Shown here one piece after another: positions 33,961-41,562 of a DNA stretch of 49,999 nt. The stretch is from the NCBI GenBank assembly GCA_900540475.1, contig UQGG01000052.1, forward strand, positions 1-49,999, written 5' to 3'. The translations under genes and the position numbers were made by a program. The notes under the pieces were generated by a model. The model was not told the DNA's origin and ran no database searches. It saw nothing but the letters and a program-made list of their open reading frames with translations. Position 1 is the stretch's first letter. Every line of letters starts with the position of its first letter. This stretch comes from an uncultured Robinsoniella sp. GTDB taxonomy: Bacteria > Bacillota > Clostridia > Lachnospirales > Lachnospiraceae.

Positions 33961-34980
33961 ATGGCAGCATCAATTAAAGACGTGGCAAAAATGGCAGGTG
34001 TCTCCGTGGGGACAGTATCCAGAGCATTAAATGGGTATACGGATGTCAGCGAAAAGACAAGGAAAAGAATTAAAGATATTTCAGCAGAGCTTGGTTACAC
34101 ACCGAATGTAAGTGCCAAGAATCTTTCTTCTAAAAATAATAAAAATGTTGCGATGATTGCTTCCGGGTTATTGGACGAGAAGCAGACGGATGATTTTACA
34201 ATGGCGCTGATTAAAGGGGCATATATTTACATGAATCAGCACCAGTTATCCATTGCAACCTATGCTATTAGCTCGGAAGACCAAAAGGTAAAAGGGTTTG
34301 AAGAATTCTGCAGGGAATTCAGTTTATCAGGTGCGCTATTATTCGGATTAAAAGTCACGGATAAATATGTGGAAAACATTTGTGATTCCAAGATACCTTG
34401 TGTCACGGTAGATATCCGGGTGGAGGGGGAGCAGATCGGGAGTGTGATCACGGACGATGAAAAAGCATTTGAGGAAATAACCCAGTATGTAATAGACAGA
34501 AATCATAGAAAGCTGATACTGGTGTACGGCAGAAAACAGGCAATGGTAGCCAACCTGCGTTATCGTGGGTTTTGTAAAGCACTCAAGAAAAATAAGATCG
34601 ATATTCGGGAAGTTCCCGTGCTGGATTCTAATTTTATCGAGACCCAGGCATATGAGAAAACGAAAGAATTGTTATTAAAGAAAGGGAAGGATGCAGGAAC
34701 TGTATTTCTCTGTATGAGTGATATCACAGCCTTTGGAGTCGCAAGGGCAATTCGTGACTGCGGATACAGTGTTCCGGAAGATTTTTCTGTTACAGGCTAT
34801 GATGGGATTAGTTTCGGAAGATATGTGGAGCCCAAAATTACAACCATCGATCAGAATGTAATGCAGAAAGGATATGAAGCCGGAAAATTACTGGATCTTA
34901 TTTTAAAAGGTAATGCTACAGAAAAAACCGTAACGGTGCCACATTCACTATTGGAGCGGGAGAGTGTCAGAAAGCTTTAA
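33961..34980 (+). CDS. LacI-family transcriptional regulator
   Basis: A 339-residue repressor. The N-terminal helix-turn-helix (about 3-50) reads IKDVAKMAGVSVGTVSRALNGY, with the hinge and minor-groove helix near residues 50-60. A periplasmic-binding-protein-like effector domain follows. ATG 33961 has GCGGAGGG upstream and places the helix-turn-helix at the usual position. Near-identical operators at its own promoter and upstream of the importer gene (35236-35256) show which operon it controls. The inducer is probably the sugar moved by that importer. Confidence 0.92.
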   Translation: MAASIKDVAKMAGVSVGTVSRALNGYTDVSEKTRKRIKDISAELGYTPNVSAKNLSSKNNKNVAMIASGLLDEKQTDDFTMALIKGAYIYMNQHQLSIATYAISSEDQKVKGFEEFCREFSLSGALLFGLKVTDKYVENICDSKIPCVTVDIRVEGEQIGSVITDDEKAFEEITQYVIDRNHRKLILVYGRKQAMVANLRYRGFCKALKKNKIDIREVPVLDSNFIETQAYEKTKELLLKKGKDAGTVFLCMSDITAFGVARAIRDCGYSVPEDFSVTGYDGISFGRYVEPKITTIDQNVMQKGYEAGKLLDLILKGNATEKTVTVPHSLLERESVRKL

Positions 34981-35197
34981 AACGTAGAGGTTGAAACTGA
35001 AATAGAGATATATAAATAGAGACATAGAAATAGAATATAGAAGGTAGAAATAGAAGGCGATATAGATGATAGAAATATAAGATAGAGCCGAGTCTGGATA
35101 TATATTATAATATTTAAGAGATATGAAGATGAAAAATAAAATAGAGGTGGATTTTCACATCGGTTATGTATACGCAAATAGATAAAAGCAGATTTTT
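34981..35197 (+). repeat. Purine-rich ATAGA-type low-complexity stretch
   Basis: From about 34990 to 35110 the plus strand is built of imperfect repeats around AATAGA/ATATAGA with hardly any pyrimidines other than T. I see no gene or RNA signature in it. It separates lacI from the importer operon. Confidence 0.6.
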
Positions 35198-35228
35198 AAA
35201 GTAGGTAATAAAAAGGCCTGCTTTTTAA
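35198..35228 (+). terminator. Terminator of lacI
   Basis: AAAGTAGG (35198-35205) pairs with CCTGCTTT (35217-35224), including a G-U pair, and a T run follows. An alternative stem uses AAAAGCAG at 35184-35191 with the same right arm. Confidence 0.55.
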
Positions 35229-35235
35229 ATATAGA

Positions 35236-35265
35236 TTTACAAAAACGTTTTTGGAACAATGTAAC
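35236..35265 (+). promoter_or_regulatory. LacI operator and promoter of the importer operon
   Basis: AAAAACGTTTTT (35241-35252) is a perfect palindrome inside a 21-bp block (35236-35256) that matches the block at lacI in all but a few positions. TTTACA (35236-35241) and TGTAAC (35260-35265) could be the -35 and -10, with the operator between them, so bound repressor would block RNA polymerase. Confidence 0.65.
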
Positions 35266-35310
35266 AAAAAGTAATCCAAATGAAATGAACAATTTAAGGA
35301 GGAAAAAGGT

Positions 35311-36669
35311 ATGAAATTCAAAAAAGTATTCTCAGTAATGACTGCAGCAGCTCTTGTTTTAGGAATGTCTGGATGTGGTGGAAGTACGGGTGCATCGGAG
35401 GAATCCGGGAAAGCACAGGAAAGTAAAACTGCGTCAAGTGAAGTGGTTGAAGTCACTATTCCAACTTATCTGGCAGGAGAAAATGTGGGGGCAAAGTTTT
35501 TTCTGCCGGAAGTAGAACGGTTTAATAAGAAATATGAAGGAAAATATAAGATTAACATAGAAGAAGTGCCCCAGGCATCCTATGCAGAAAAGATTAAACA
35601 GCTGGCACAGCAAAAGAAACTTCCGGCATTGGTACATTCGGCAGGATCAGGCGGAATCGATGTGCAGTGGTTCAAAGATGTGGCGGTAGCCAATGATATG
35701 GCATATGATTTAAGTGATTTTTTGGACAGCCATCCGGATACAAAAAAGAACTTGGTACCGGAATCCATCGATTATTGTACGGTGGATGGGAAAGTAGTCT
35801 GTATGCCAATTGCAGTTTTAAAGCCGATAGGACTATTTTATAACAGCAGTTTATACCAGGATGAGAAAGATATAAAGGATATGTCTATGGAAGAATTTCT
35901 GGAATCTCTGGGAGAAAATAAATTTGCGTTTCAGACTGCGGACAATGGATGGACCACAGGGCTGCTGCTTTCAGCACTGGTAGCCAGTCAAGAGGGCGGC
36001 ATAGAATTAATTCAAAAGTATGCAGATGATAAACTGTATGACTATACAGATCCGGCTATTCTAAATGCAGTAACTGAATTGCAGAAACTGTTCCAGACAA
36101 ATGCAGCTTCTAATTCCATAGGTGCTGCGTATGCGGATGCCGCAAATGCATTTATGAGTAACAATGCTGCCATTATCTGTAACGGTTCCTGGATGTCCTC
36201 AGAATTTGAGGAAGCTTCCAAAGACAAATGGAGCAACGGATTTGACGGTGCAAATGTAAAAGCAACCATCTATCCTGGGGATGTTGCGCTGGTAAATCCG
36301 AGGATCTATGGAGAATTCTGGGTGGCGAATACAGCATCTGAGGAAGAGAAAGAACTGGCATGTGCATTTCTGGAATTCCGGGATTCCAAGGAAGAGATTG
36401 AAGCGTTGATGCTGGCAGAAGGAGGAGTGGCACCTTCAATTACATATTCAGAAGAGTTCAAGAAAAAACAGGAAGAAACACCGATTTTATCCCAGCTTTC
36501 TGCAAGCATTACCGACAATACCAAGTATGCAGTATCCCTCTATGATGTTATGCCGTCTTCCGTTGCAGATATTGAATTTGGCAAACTGCTGCCGAAATTA
36601 GCCGATCAGTCTCTAACACCGGAACAGTTTTGCCAGGAATTAACGAAAAAGGCAGAAGAGGCAAAGTAG
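35311..36669 (+). CDS. Sugar ABC transporter substrate-binding lipoprotein
   Basis: A 452-residue lipoprotein of the SBP_bac_1 family. The signal peptide ends in GMSGC with Cys22 as the likely lipidated residue, followed by a short S/E/A-rich linker. The mature domain has typical CUT1 features: KPIGLFYNSSLYQDE and FMSNNAAIICNGSWMSSEF. AAGGAGG lies upstream. It is the first gene of a LacI-controlled operon with two permeases and a GH63-type enzyme, so it should bind an alpha-glucoside or related oligosaccharide; the exact ligand is unknown. Confidence 0.92.
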   Translation: MKFKKVFSVMTAAALVLGMSGCGGSTGASEESGKAQESKTASSEVVEVTIPTYLAGENVGAKFFLPEVERFNKKYEGKYKINIEEVPQASYAEKIKQLAQQKKLPALVHSAGSGGIDVQWFKDVAVANDMAYDLSDFLDSHPDTKKNLVPESIDYCTVDGKVVCMPIAVLKPIGLFYNSSLYQDEKDIKDMSMEEFLESLGENKFAFQTADNGWTTGLLLSALVASQEGGIELIQKYADDKLYDYTDPAILNAVTELQKLFQTNAASNSIGAAYADAANAFMSNNAAIICNGSWMSSEFEEASKDKWSNGFDGANVKATIYPGDVALVNPRIYGEFWVANTASEEEKELACAFLEFRDSKEEIEALMLAEGGVAPSITYSEEFKKKQEETPILSQLSASITDNTKYAVSLYDVMPSSVADIEFGKLLPKLADQSLTPEQFCQELTKKAEEAK

Positions 36670-36707
36670 ACCGCAGCATGAAATCAGGGTAGGAGGAGAA
36701 GCATCCA

Positions 36708-37598
36708 ATGAAAAAAGTACAGGTCAGTAAATTGGAAAAAAGAAATTATAAATGGATTTACTTATTTTTATTACCTTCAATTCTTATATTTTTGTTTTTT
36801 TATCTTTCGCCCATAGTAACGGTATTTGTAACTTCCTTTACAAAGTGGGATGGTTTTAACAGTCCTGTATTTACCGGATTAGATAATTACATGCAGATGA
36901 TAGGCAGTGACACTTTCGGGATTGCATTAAAAAACCTGCTGCTTTGGTCAGTTATAGCAGGTACACTGCACGTGGGATTTGGCGTTCTGGTTGCATTTAT
37001 CCTTTTCCAGAAGCCATTTGGGTGGAAGGTAACCAGAACGGTGTTTATGATCCCGAATGTAATATCCGCTGCAGCGTGGGCATTGATCTATAAGTTTATC
37101 TTTAATAACGATATGGGTATTTTAAATAATATCATCCGTAAGTTTAATCCGGATTTTGGGGTTCAGTGGTTTTATCAGTCACCATATGCCTTTTGGGCGG
37201 TTACATTAACCTGGTTATTCTATGCGGTTATCGTAACGCTGGTCGTATTAAATGATCTGATGGCGATTCCGGAGGAATTGAACGAGGCCGCCCGGGTAGA
37301 TGGAGCTGCGAAATGGCAGATCATTACCAGAATCCACCTGCCCCTTTGCCGCAATGCCATTGGTACCGGAATTATCTGTTCCATTACTTCACGAATAGCC
37401 ATGTATGAACAGATCGCCCTGACAACGGCGGGAGGGCCGGGGGATGACACCATGAATCTTCCAATTATATTAGTAAAATCCATCAGCGATATGAAATATG
37501 GTTATGCCAATGCCAACGGCGTAGTCATGTTCCTATTGGGACTTTTGATACTGGCGTTGGTAAACAGGGCATTTCGCATGAATGAAAGCGCATATTAA
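36708..37598 (+). CDS. Sugar ABC transporter permease (MalF-like)
   Basis: A 296-residue permease with about six membrane segments, the first being WIYLFLLPSILIFLFFYLSPIV. The EAA loop NEAARVDGAAKWQIITRIHLP is intact. It starts 38 bases after the binding-protein gene with AGGAGG upstream and is followed 12 bases later by the second permease. No ATPase gene is present in the operon. Confidence 0.92.
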   Translation: MKKVQVSKLEKRNYKWIYLFLLPSILIFLFFYLSPIVTVFVTSFTKWDGFNSPVFTGLDNYMQMIGSDTFGIALKNLLLWSVIAGTLHVGFGVLVAFILFQKPFGWKVTRTVFMIPNVISAAAWALIYKFIFNNDMGILNNIIRKFNPDFGVQWFYQSPYAFWAVTLTWLFYAVIVTLVVLNDLMAIPEELNEAARVDGAAKWQIITRIHLPLCRNAIGTGIICSITSRIAMYEQIALTTAGGPGDDTMNLPIILVKSISDMKYGYANANGVVMFLLGLLILALVNRAFRMNESAY

Positions 37599-37610
37599 GG
37601 AGGGAAAGTC

Positions 37611-38444
37611 ATGAAACAGGTAAAAAAAGTACTCGTAAAGATATTTGAATATGGAATATTGATTTTTACAATCATTGTTTCTGTATTTCCAATTATATGG
37701 GTTATTATGTCTGCATTTAAAACCAATGCACAGATCCTGGGGAGTCCCTTTTCTCTGCCTACCAGTATCAGCTTTGACGCATTTATCTATTTATTTGAAA
37801 AGTATAATTTTTTAAGATATGCCTTAAACTCACTGCTGATCTGCATAACCTCCACCGGTTTATCCCTTATTATTTTTGCTATGGGAGGTTATGTAATCGC
37901 AAAATATAAATTCCCCGGCAGAAATTTTATTTTTGCATTGTTTACCATTACCTTATTGGTACCGGCTCAGTCCAAGGCACAGCCAATCTTTTCTTTGATC
38001 ATGAATTTAAACTTATACGACAATATATGGGGAGTAGCTCTGGTGTACCTCTCAGCCGGACTTGCCATGTCTATGTTTATATTAAAATCTACATTTATGT
38101 CAATTCCGAAGTCTTTGGATGAAGCAGCAGCGATTGAGGGAGCCGGATTCTTCACCGTATTCTGGAGAATTAATCTGCCGCTGGCTAAAAGCGGGCTGGT
38201 CACGGCTGGAATATTGATGTTCTTAAATAACTGGAATGAGTATTTTTATGCGTCCCTGCTTACTTCCTCGGATTTAAACAGGACCTTACCCCTGGCACTG
38301 CAGTTTTTCAATGAAGCATTTTCTTATGATTATACCAAGCTCTTTGCCGCACTTACGGTAGTAGTGCTCCCGGGAATTATTCTTTATGCATTTGCACAGG
38401 AACAGGTACAGGAGAGTATTGCGGCATCCGGTGTGAAAGGATGA
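37611..38444 (+). CDS. Sugar ABC transporter permease (MalG-like)
   Basis: A 277-residue permease with about six membrane segments. The EAA loop is DEAAAIEGAGFFTVFWRINLPLAKSGL, and NNWNEYFYASLLTS is typical of MalG-type proteins. AAGGAGG lies upstream. It is followed by a repetitive A-rich spacer of 125 bases before the GH63-type gene. Confidence 0.92.
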   Translation: MKQVKKVLVKIFEYGILIFTIIVSVFPIIWVIMSAFKTNAQILGSPFSLPTSISFDAFIYLFEKYNFLRYALNSLLICITSTGLSLIIFAMGGYVIAKYKFPGRNFIFALFTITLLVPAQSKAQPIFSLIMNLNLYDNIWGVALVYLSAGLAMSMFILKSTFMSIPKSLDEAAAIEGAGFFTVFWRINLPLAKSGLVTAGILMFLNNWNEYFYASLLTSSDLNRTLPLALQFFNEAFSYDYTKLFAALTVVVLPGIILYAFAQEQVQESIAASGVKG

Positions 38445-38445
38445 T

Positions 38446-38562
38446 CAGACAAAATATACAATACAAAATATATATTACAAAATAAGCAATACAAAATAAG
38501 TAAATAAGCAATACCAAATAAGTAATACAAAATAAGTAAGACAATACAAATACAGGAGACAG
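38446..38562 (+). repeat. ACAAAATAAG-type tandem low-complexity spacer
   Basis: The spacer between the second permease and the GH63-type gene is made of imperfect copies of units like AATACAAAATAAG, with almost no C or G outside the unit. It ends at the weak ribosome binding site AGGAGAC of the next gene. I see no coding or hairpin signal in it. Confidence 0.7.
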
Positions 38563-38569
38563 ACAACTT

Positions 38570-40267
38570 ATGAAATTCGATATCAATACAGTACCATTCA
38601 GCTGCTATGGATCTTATCTGGCATTTTCTTATCCAAGAGATGGGGAGGGCGTTTATCAGGACCATCTGGCGTTGCGCATCCTTTATGGCATGTTTAATGA
38701 ACAGGAGACATACCCCATTGTGATGCTGAATCAGGAGGGGGAGCCGGTTGTGGGCGACATAGAAGCCATACCTGCCCAGCTAAAGGTAAGCGCCGGCGGC
38801 AAGGGATATCAAATGTGTTTTCAAAATGAAGATACGGTACATGTAAAGGGCAGTACGGATATTCTGATCACCAAGACGAAAATGTTTGGTTTAATGTGTG
38901 ACCGTGTCATGCACCATGAAACAGGCAGCTGGGAAATAGCAGGAAATGATGCCTCTGTTATCATTGAAATGATCAGGGGAAGTATCAGTGATGATTCCGT
39001 GTGGTCTGAGGAAGGAACAAGATGTGAAAACATAAAAGTGCTGATCCATCCCGACGATGCGGGTGAATTTGAACTGAAATTAACGCTGGCAGGATTAAGT
39101 TACCGCAAACCGGAACCGCTAAATTATGAAGAGAATCTGCTGAATGCCGAAAAGACATTCGAAGATTTTAAAAAGCATTTTCATACAGGCATTGATAAGT
39201 ATAGGGAATCTATGGAATTGGCTGCATACATCAGCTGGCACAGTGTCGTGAGACCGGAAGGATACGTAAAATATCCGGTAATGCTAATGACAAAAAATAA
39301 AATGAATATGGTTTGGAGCTGGGATTATACATTCAATGCCCTTGCCATGATGGATAAAGATCCAGATCTTGCGTATGATCAATTTCTGGCGATAGCCGAA
39401 ATGCAGGAAAAGGATGGTTCCTACCCGGATGCGTTTCATGCAAGAGCATATGTATGTACCTTTGTAAAGCCGCCGGTTCAGGGATTTATCTTAAAAAGAA
39501 TGTTCAAAATCCAAAAGCCAGGGATGGATACCCTTCAGAAAATATATGATTCCGTTGTCCGGTTTACAAAATGGTGGTTTGATTACAGAGGAACGGTAGA
39601 CGGTATTCCGGTCTACCATCATGGAAATGATTCCGGATGGGACAACAGCACCGCTTTTCGCCTTGGAGTGCCGGTAAAATCGCCTGACCTTTCGGCATGG
39701 CTGATCATACAGATGGATTTTCTGGCGGATACCGCAAAAGAACTGGGACGAATTGAGGATGCAGATGCATGGAAGAAAAGAAGTGATGAATTGCTGGATA
39801 AAATGTTAACCCTTTTTGTGGAACATAATCATATGAAAGCAATCAAAGTACCGGAAAATAAAACTGTGGAATGCGATTCCCTTTTGCTGTATGTGCCGCT
39901 GATACTGGGGGAAAAGCTTCCCCCTGAGATACGGGAAAGAATGCTGGAAGAACTTCTGAAAGAAAAGAACTTTATAACAGACTACGGCATAGCATCGGAG
40001 CCAGTAGACAGTCCTTATTTTGTGGAAGACGGATACTGGAGGGGGGCAATATGGCCGCCAACTGCCTATATCATGACGGAAGCTCTAATGGAAAATGGAC
40101 GAAAAGAAGAGGCAGTATTAAATGCAAGAAGATTTTGTGATATGTGTGCATCAGAGGGATTTTTTGAGAACTACAGTGCCATTGACGGACATGGACTGAG
40201 AGATTCCGGGTTTACCTGGACGGCCAGTGTATTTATGATTTTAATCAGAGATTATCTGGAGGAGTAA
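38570..40267 (+). CDS. GH63-type alpha-glucosidase (cytoplasmic)
   Basis: A 565-residue (alpha/alpha)6-barrel glycosidase of the GH63/trehalase-like (MGH1) fold. An N-terminal beta domain covers about 1-200, and the barrel about 210-565. Barrel landmarks are MVWSWDYTFNALAM, Asp358 in NDSGWDNSTAF (likely general acid), WRGAIWPPTAY, and Glu533 in FFENYSAIDG (likely general base). These match the acid/base motifs known in GH63. There is no signal peptide, so it would act on imported sugar. Bacterial GH63 enzymes include glucobiose-, glucosylglycerate- and mannosylglycerate-active members; which applies here is open. It is the last gene of the LacI-controlled operon. Confidence 0.82.
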   Translation: MKFDINTVPFSCYGSYLAFSYPRDGEGVYQDHLALRILYGMFNEQETYPIVMLNQEGEPVVGDIEAIPAQLKVSAGGKGYQMCFQNEDTVHVKGSTDILITKTKMFGLMCDRVMHHETGSWEIAGNDASVIIEMIRGSISDDSVWSEEGTRCENIKVLIHPDDAGEFELKLTLAGLSYRKPEPLNYEENLLNAEKTFEDFKKHFHTGIDKYRESMELAAYISWHSVVRPEGYVKYPVMLMTKNKMNMVWSWDYTFNALAMMDKDPDLAYDQFLAIAEMQEKDGSYPDAFHARAYVCTFVKPPVQGFILKRMFKIQKPGMDTLQKIYDSVVRFTKWWFDYRGTVDGIPVYHHGNDSGWDNSTAFRLGVPVKSPDLSAWLIIQMDFLADTAKELGRIEDADAWKKRSDELLDKMLTLFVEHNHMKAIKVPENKTVECDSLLLYVPLILGEKLPPEIRERMLEELLKEKNFITDYGIASEPVDSPYFVEDGYWRGAIWPPTAYIMTEALMENGRKEEAVLNARRFCDMCASEGFFENYSAIDGHGLRDSGFTWTASVFMILIRDYLEE

Positions 40268-40272
40268 GAGAG

Positions 40273-40316
40273 AAAAGCTTATGCTGTGGGATGTGGTACA
40301 GCATAAGCTTTTTAGA
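40273..40316. terminator. Strong terminator shared by convergent operons
   Basis: AAAAGCTTATGCTGT (40273-40287) pairs perfectly with ACAGCATAAGCTTTT (40298-40312), followed on the plus strand by further T and preceded by an A-rich stretch. It ends the importer operon. It may also serve the convergent splB gene, whose stop is at 40380. Confidence 0.85.
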
Positions 40317-40379
40317 TTTTATAATTTAAGTTTTAAGTGAAATTGTATGACAGTGCTCACGCTAAGAGTTATTAGGAAT

Positions 40380-41375
40380 CTAAACTACATATAAAATAGG
40401 CATGTCTCCCAGCTTCTCTGCGATCTGTTCCCGCAGGAAACTTTCACCTTCCGTTCGAAGAGGCGTCTGATAACAGTATTTCCCTCTGCCTCGTCCGGTC
40501 ATGTTCTCTTTACTGTACAGATCAGGCGAGCTTGGAAACGCTTCTGCATTGATTGCACGGTGAACAAAGCTGTAAGTCATAAAGATAATCTCAACAAAAG
40601 CCTCTTTCTTCACCTTGTCGGAAAGTGTATCGGCAAGCTGTGTAAAAAACTCTGCATATATCTTCTTCCAGTCATCAACAAGTATAATAGGAGCAAACAA
40701 GATGCCCACTTTATAGCCGGCATCACACATTTTATTAAGTGCCTGGACCCTGCGCTTCAGTGAAGAAGTACCAATTTCAATTTTACTGATAATCTCCTGG
40801 GGATTCAGGCTCATGCGGAAAATGACTCTTCCTTTGTGGGGCAGGTCAAGAAGGGGGTCAACCATATCAAATTTTGTTGGAAAGGTCAGGTACCCTCTAG
40901 GCTGGGAGGTAAATGCCGGGATGGTCCATTCCAGGTTATTGGTTATGGTATTTTCCAGGACAAGATCGCTGTTGCTCCCAATTTCAAAGGTTAATTCCTG
41001 GTCAGAGGCAGAAGCGGACTTTATCAGACGTTCCATCATTTTTTCCCTGTTTACAAAAAGTCTCAGGTAAGAACATTTATTATAATTACAAACCAGATAA
41101 CAGTACAGACACATGGCACTGCAGCCGGATGAAGTGTAAGGGACCAGATAATCGGATACCTTATGGTTTGGCACGTATTTGTGGGTTTTTCTGGTGCCGA
41201 TAATGAGATGCCGTTTCATGTTGGCGAACTGTGCGTTTTCATTGCTGCGCAGTTCGTCAATTTTATTGTGGCTTTCTATTTCGATCCAGGGCACAGCTGC
41301 ATATTTTTCTTTTAACTCCTTACCCAGAGGATAATTCAGAACATCCGGTTCATAATAGATTTTATCTGGAAACAT
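40380..41375 (-). CDS. splB: Spore photoproduct lyase (radical SAM)
   Basis: A 331-residue radical SAM enzyme that repairs the spore photoproduct thymine dimer during germination. The cluster cysteines are Cys85, Cys89 and Cys92 in SGCSAMCLYCYLVC, giving the CxxxCxxC pattern. ATG 41375 is chosen because GGGAGG precedes it; an in-frame ATG seven codons upstream overlaps that site. In the segment LTFEIGSNSDLVLE, where Bacillus-type enzymes have the hydrogen-donor cysteine (as I recall it, FEAACTSD), this protein has Ser134. It probably belongs to the clostridial subfamily. Its presence implies a spore-forming organism. It is monocistronic. Confidence 0.87.
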   Translation of the reverse strand: MFPDKIYYEPDVLNYPLGKELKEKYAAVPWIEIESHNKIDELRSNENAQFANMKRHLIIGTRKTHKYVPNHKVSDYLVPYTSSGCSAMCLYCYLVCNYNKCSYLRLFVNREKMMERLIKSASASDQELTFEIGSNSDLVLENTITNNLEWTIPAFTSQPRGYLTFPTKFDMVDPLLDLPHKGRVIFRMSLNPQEIISKIEIGTSSLKRRVQALNKMCDAGYKVGILFAPIILVDDWKKIYAEFFTQLADTLSDKVKKEAFVEIIFMTYSFVHRAINAEAFPSSPDLYSKENMTGRGRGKYCYQTPLRTEGESFLREQIAEKLGDMPILYVV

Positions 41376-41466
41376 TTTAAAACCTCCCATATTCATAGAC
41401 TTTCATTTTCTCTTTTTAGCATTTACCGTTTTTCAAAAAATACTTCAAAAAAATATGAAAAAGTAC

Positions 41467-41494
41467 TTGCAATTTTGAAAATGTATGTTATAGT
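41467..41494 (+). promoter_or_regulatory. Promoter of clpB
   Basis: TTGCAA (41467-41472) and TATAGT (41489-41494) are 16 bases apart, about 70 bases before the start codon. I found neither a CIRCE (HrcA) inverted repeat nor a clear CtsR heptamer pair nearby, so the usual heat-shock repressors are not evident. Confidence 0.6.
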
Positions 41495-41562
41495 AGTTAT
41501 AGAACAGACAGAAATAAAGGTGTCCGACTGTTTGCAAATGAATGTGATGAGGAGGTATGATT

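Noticed and set aside
34990..35110. CRISPR-like interpretation of the ATAGA repeats
   Set aside because: The units are short, irregular and have no unique spacers; this is simple low-complexity sequence.
41400..41562. CIRCE or CtsR heat-shock operator at clpB
   Set aside because: The TTAGCACTC/GAGTGCTAA repeat and the GGTCAAA-type heptamers are not present in the promoter region.
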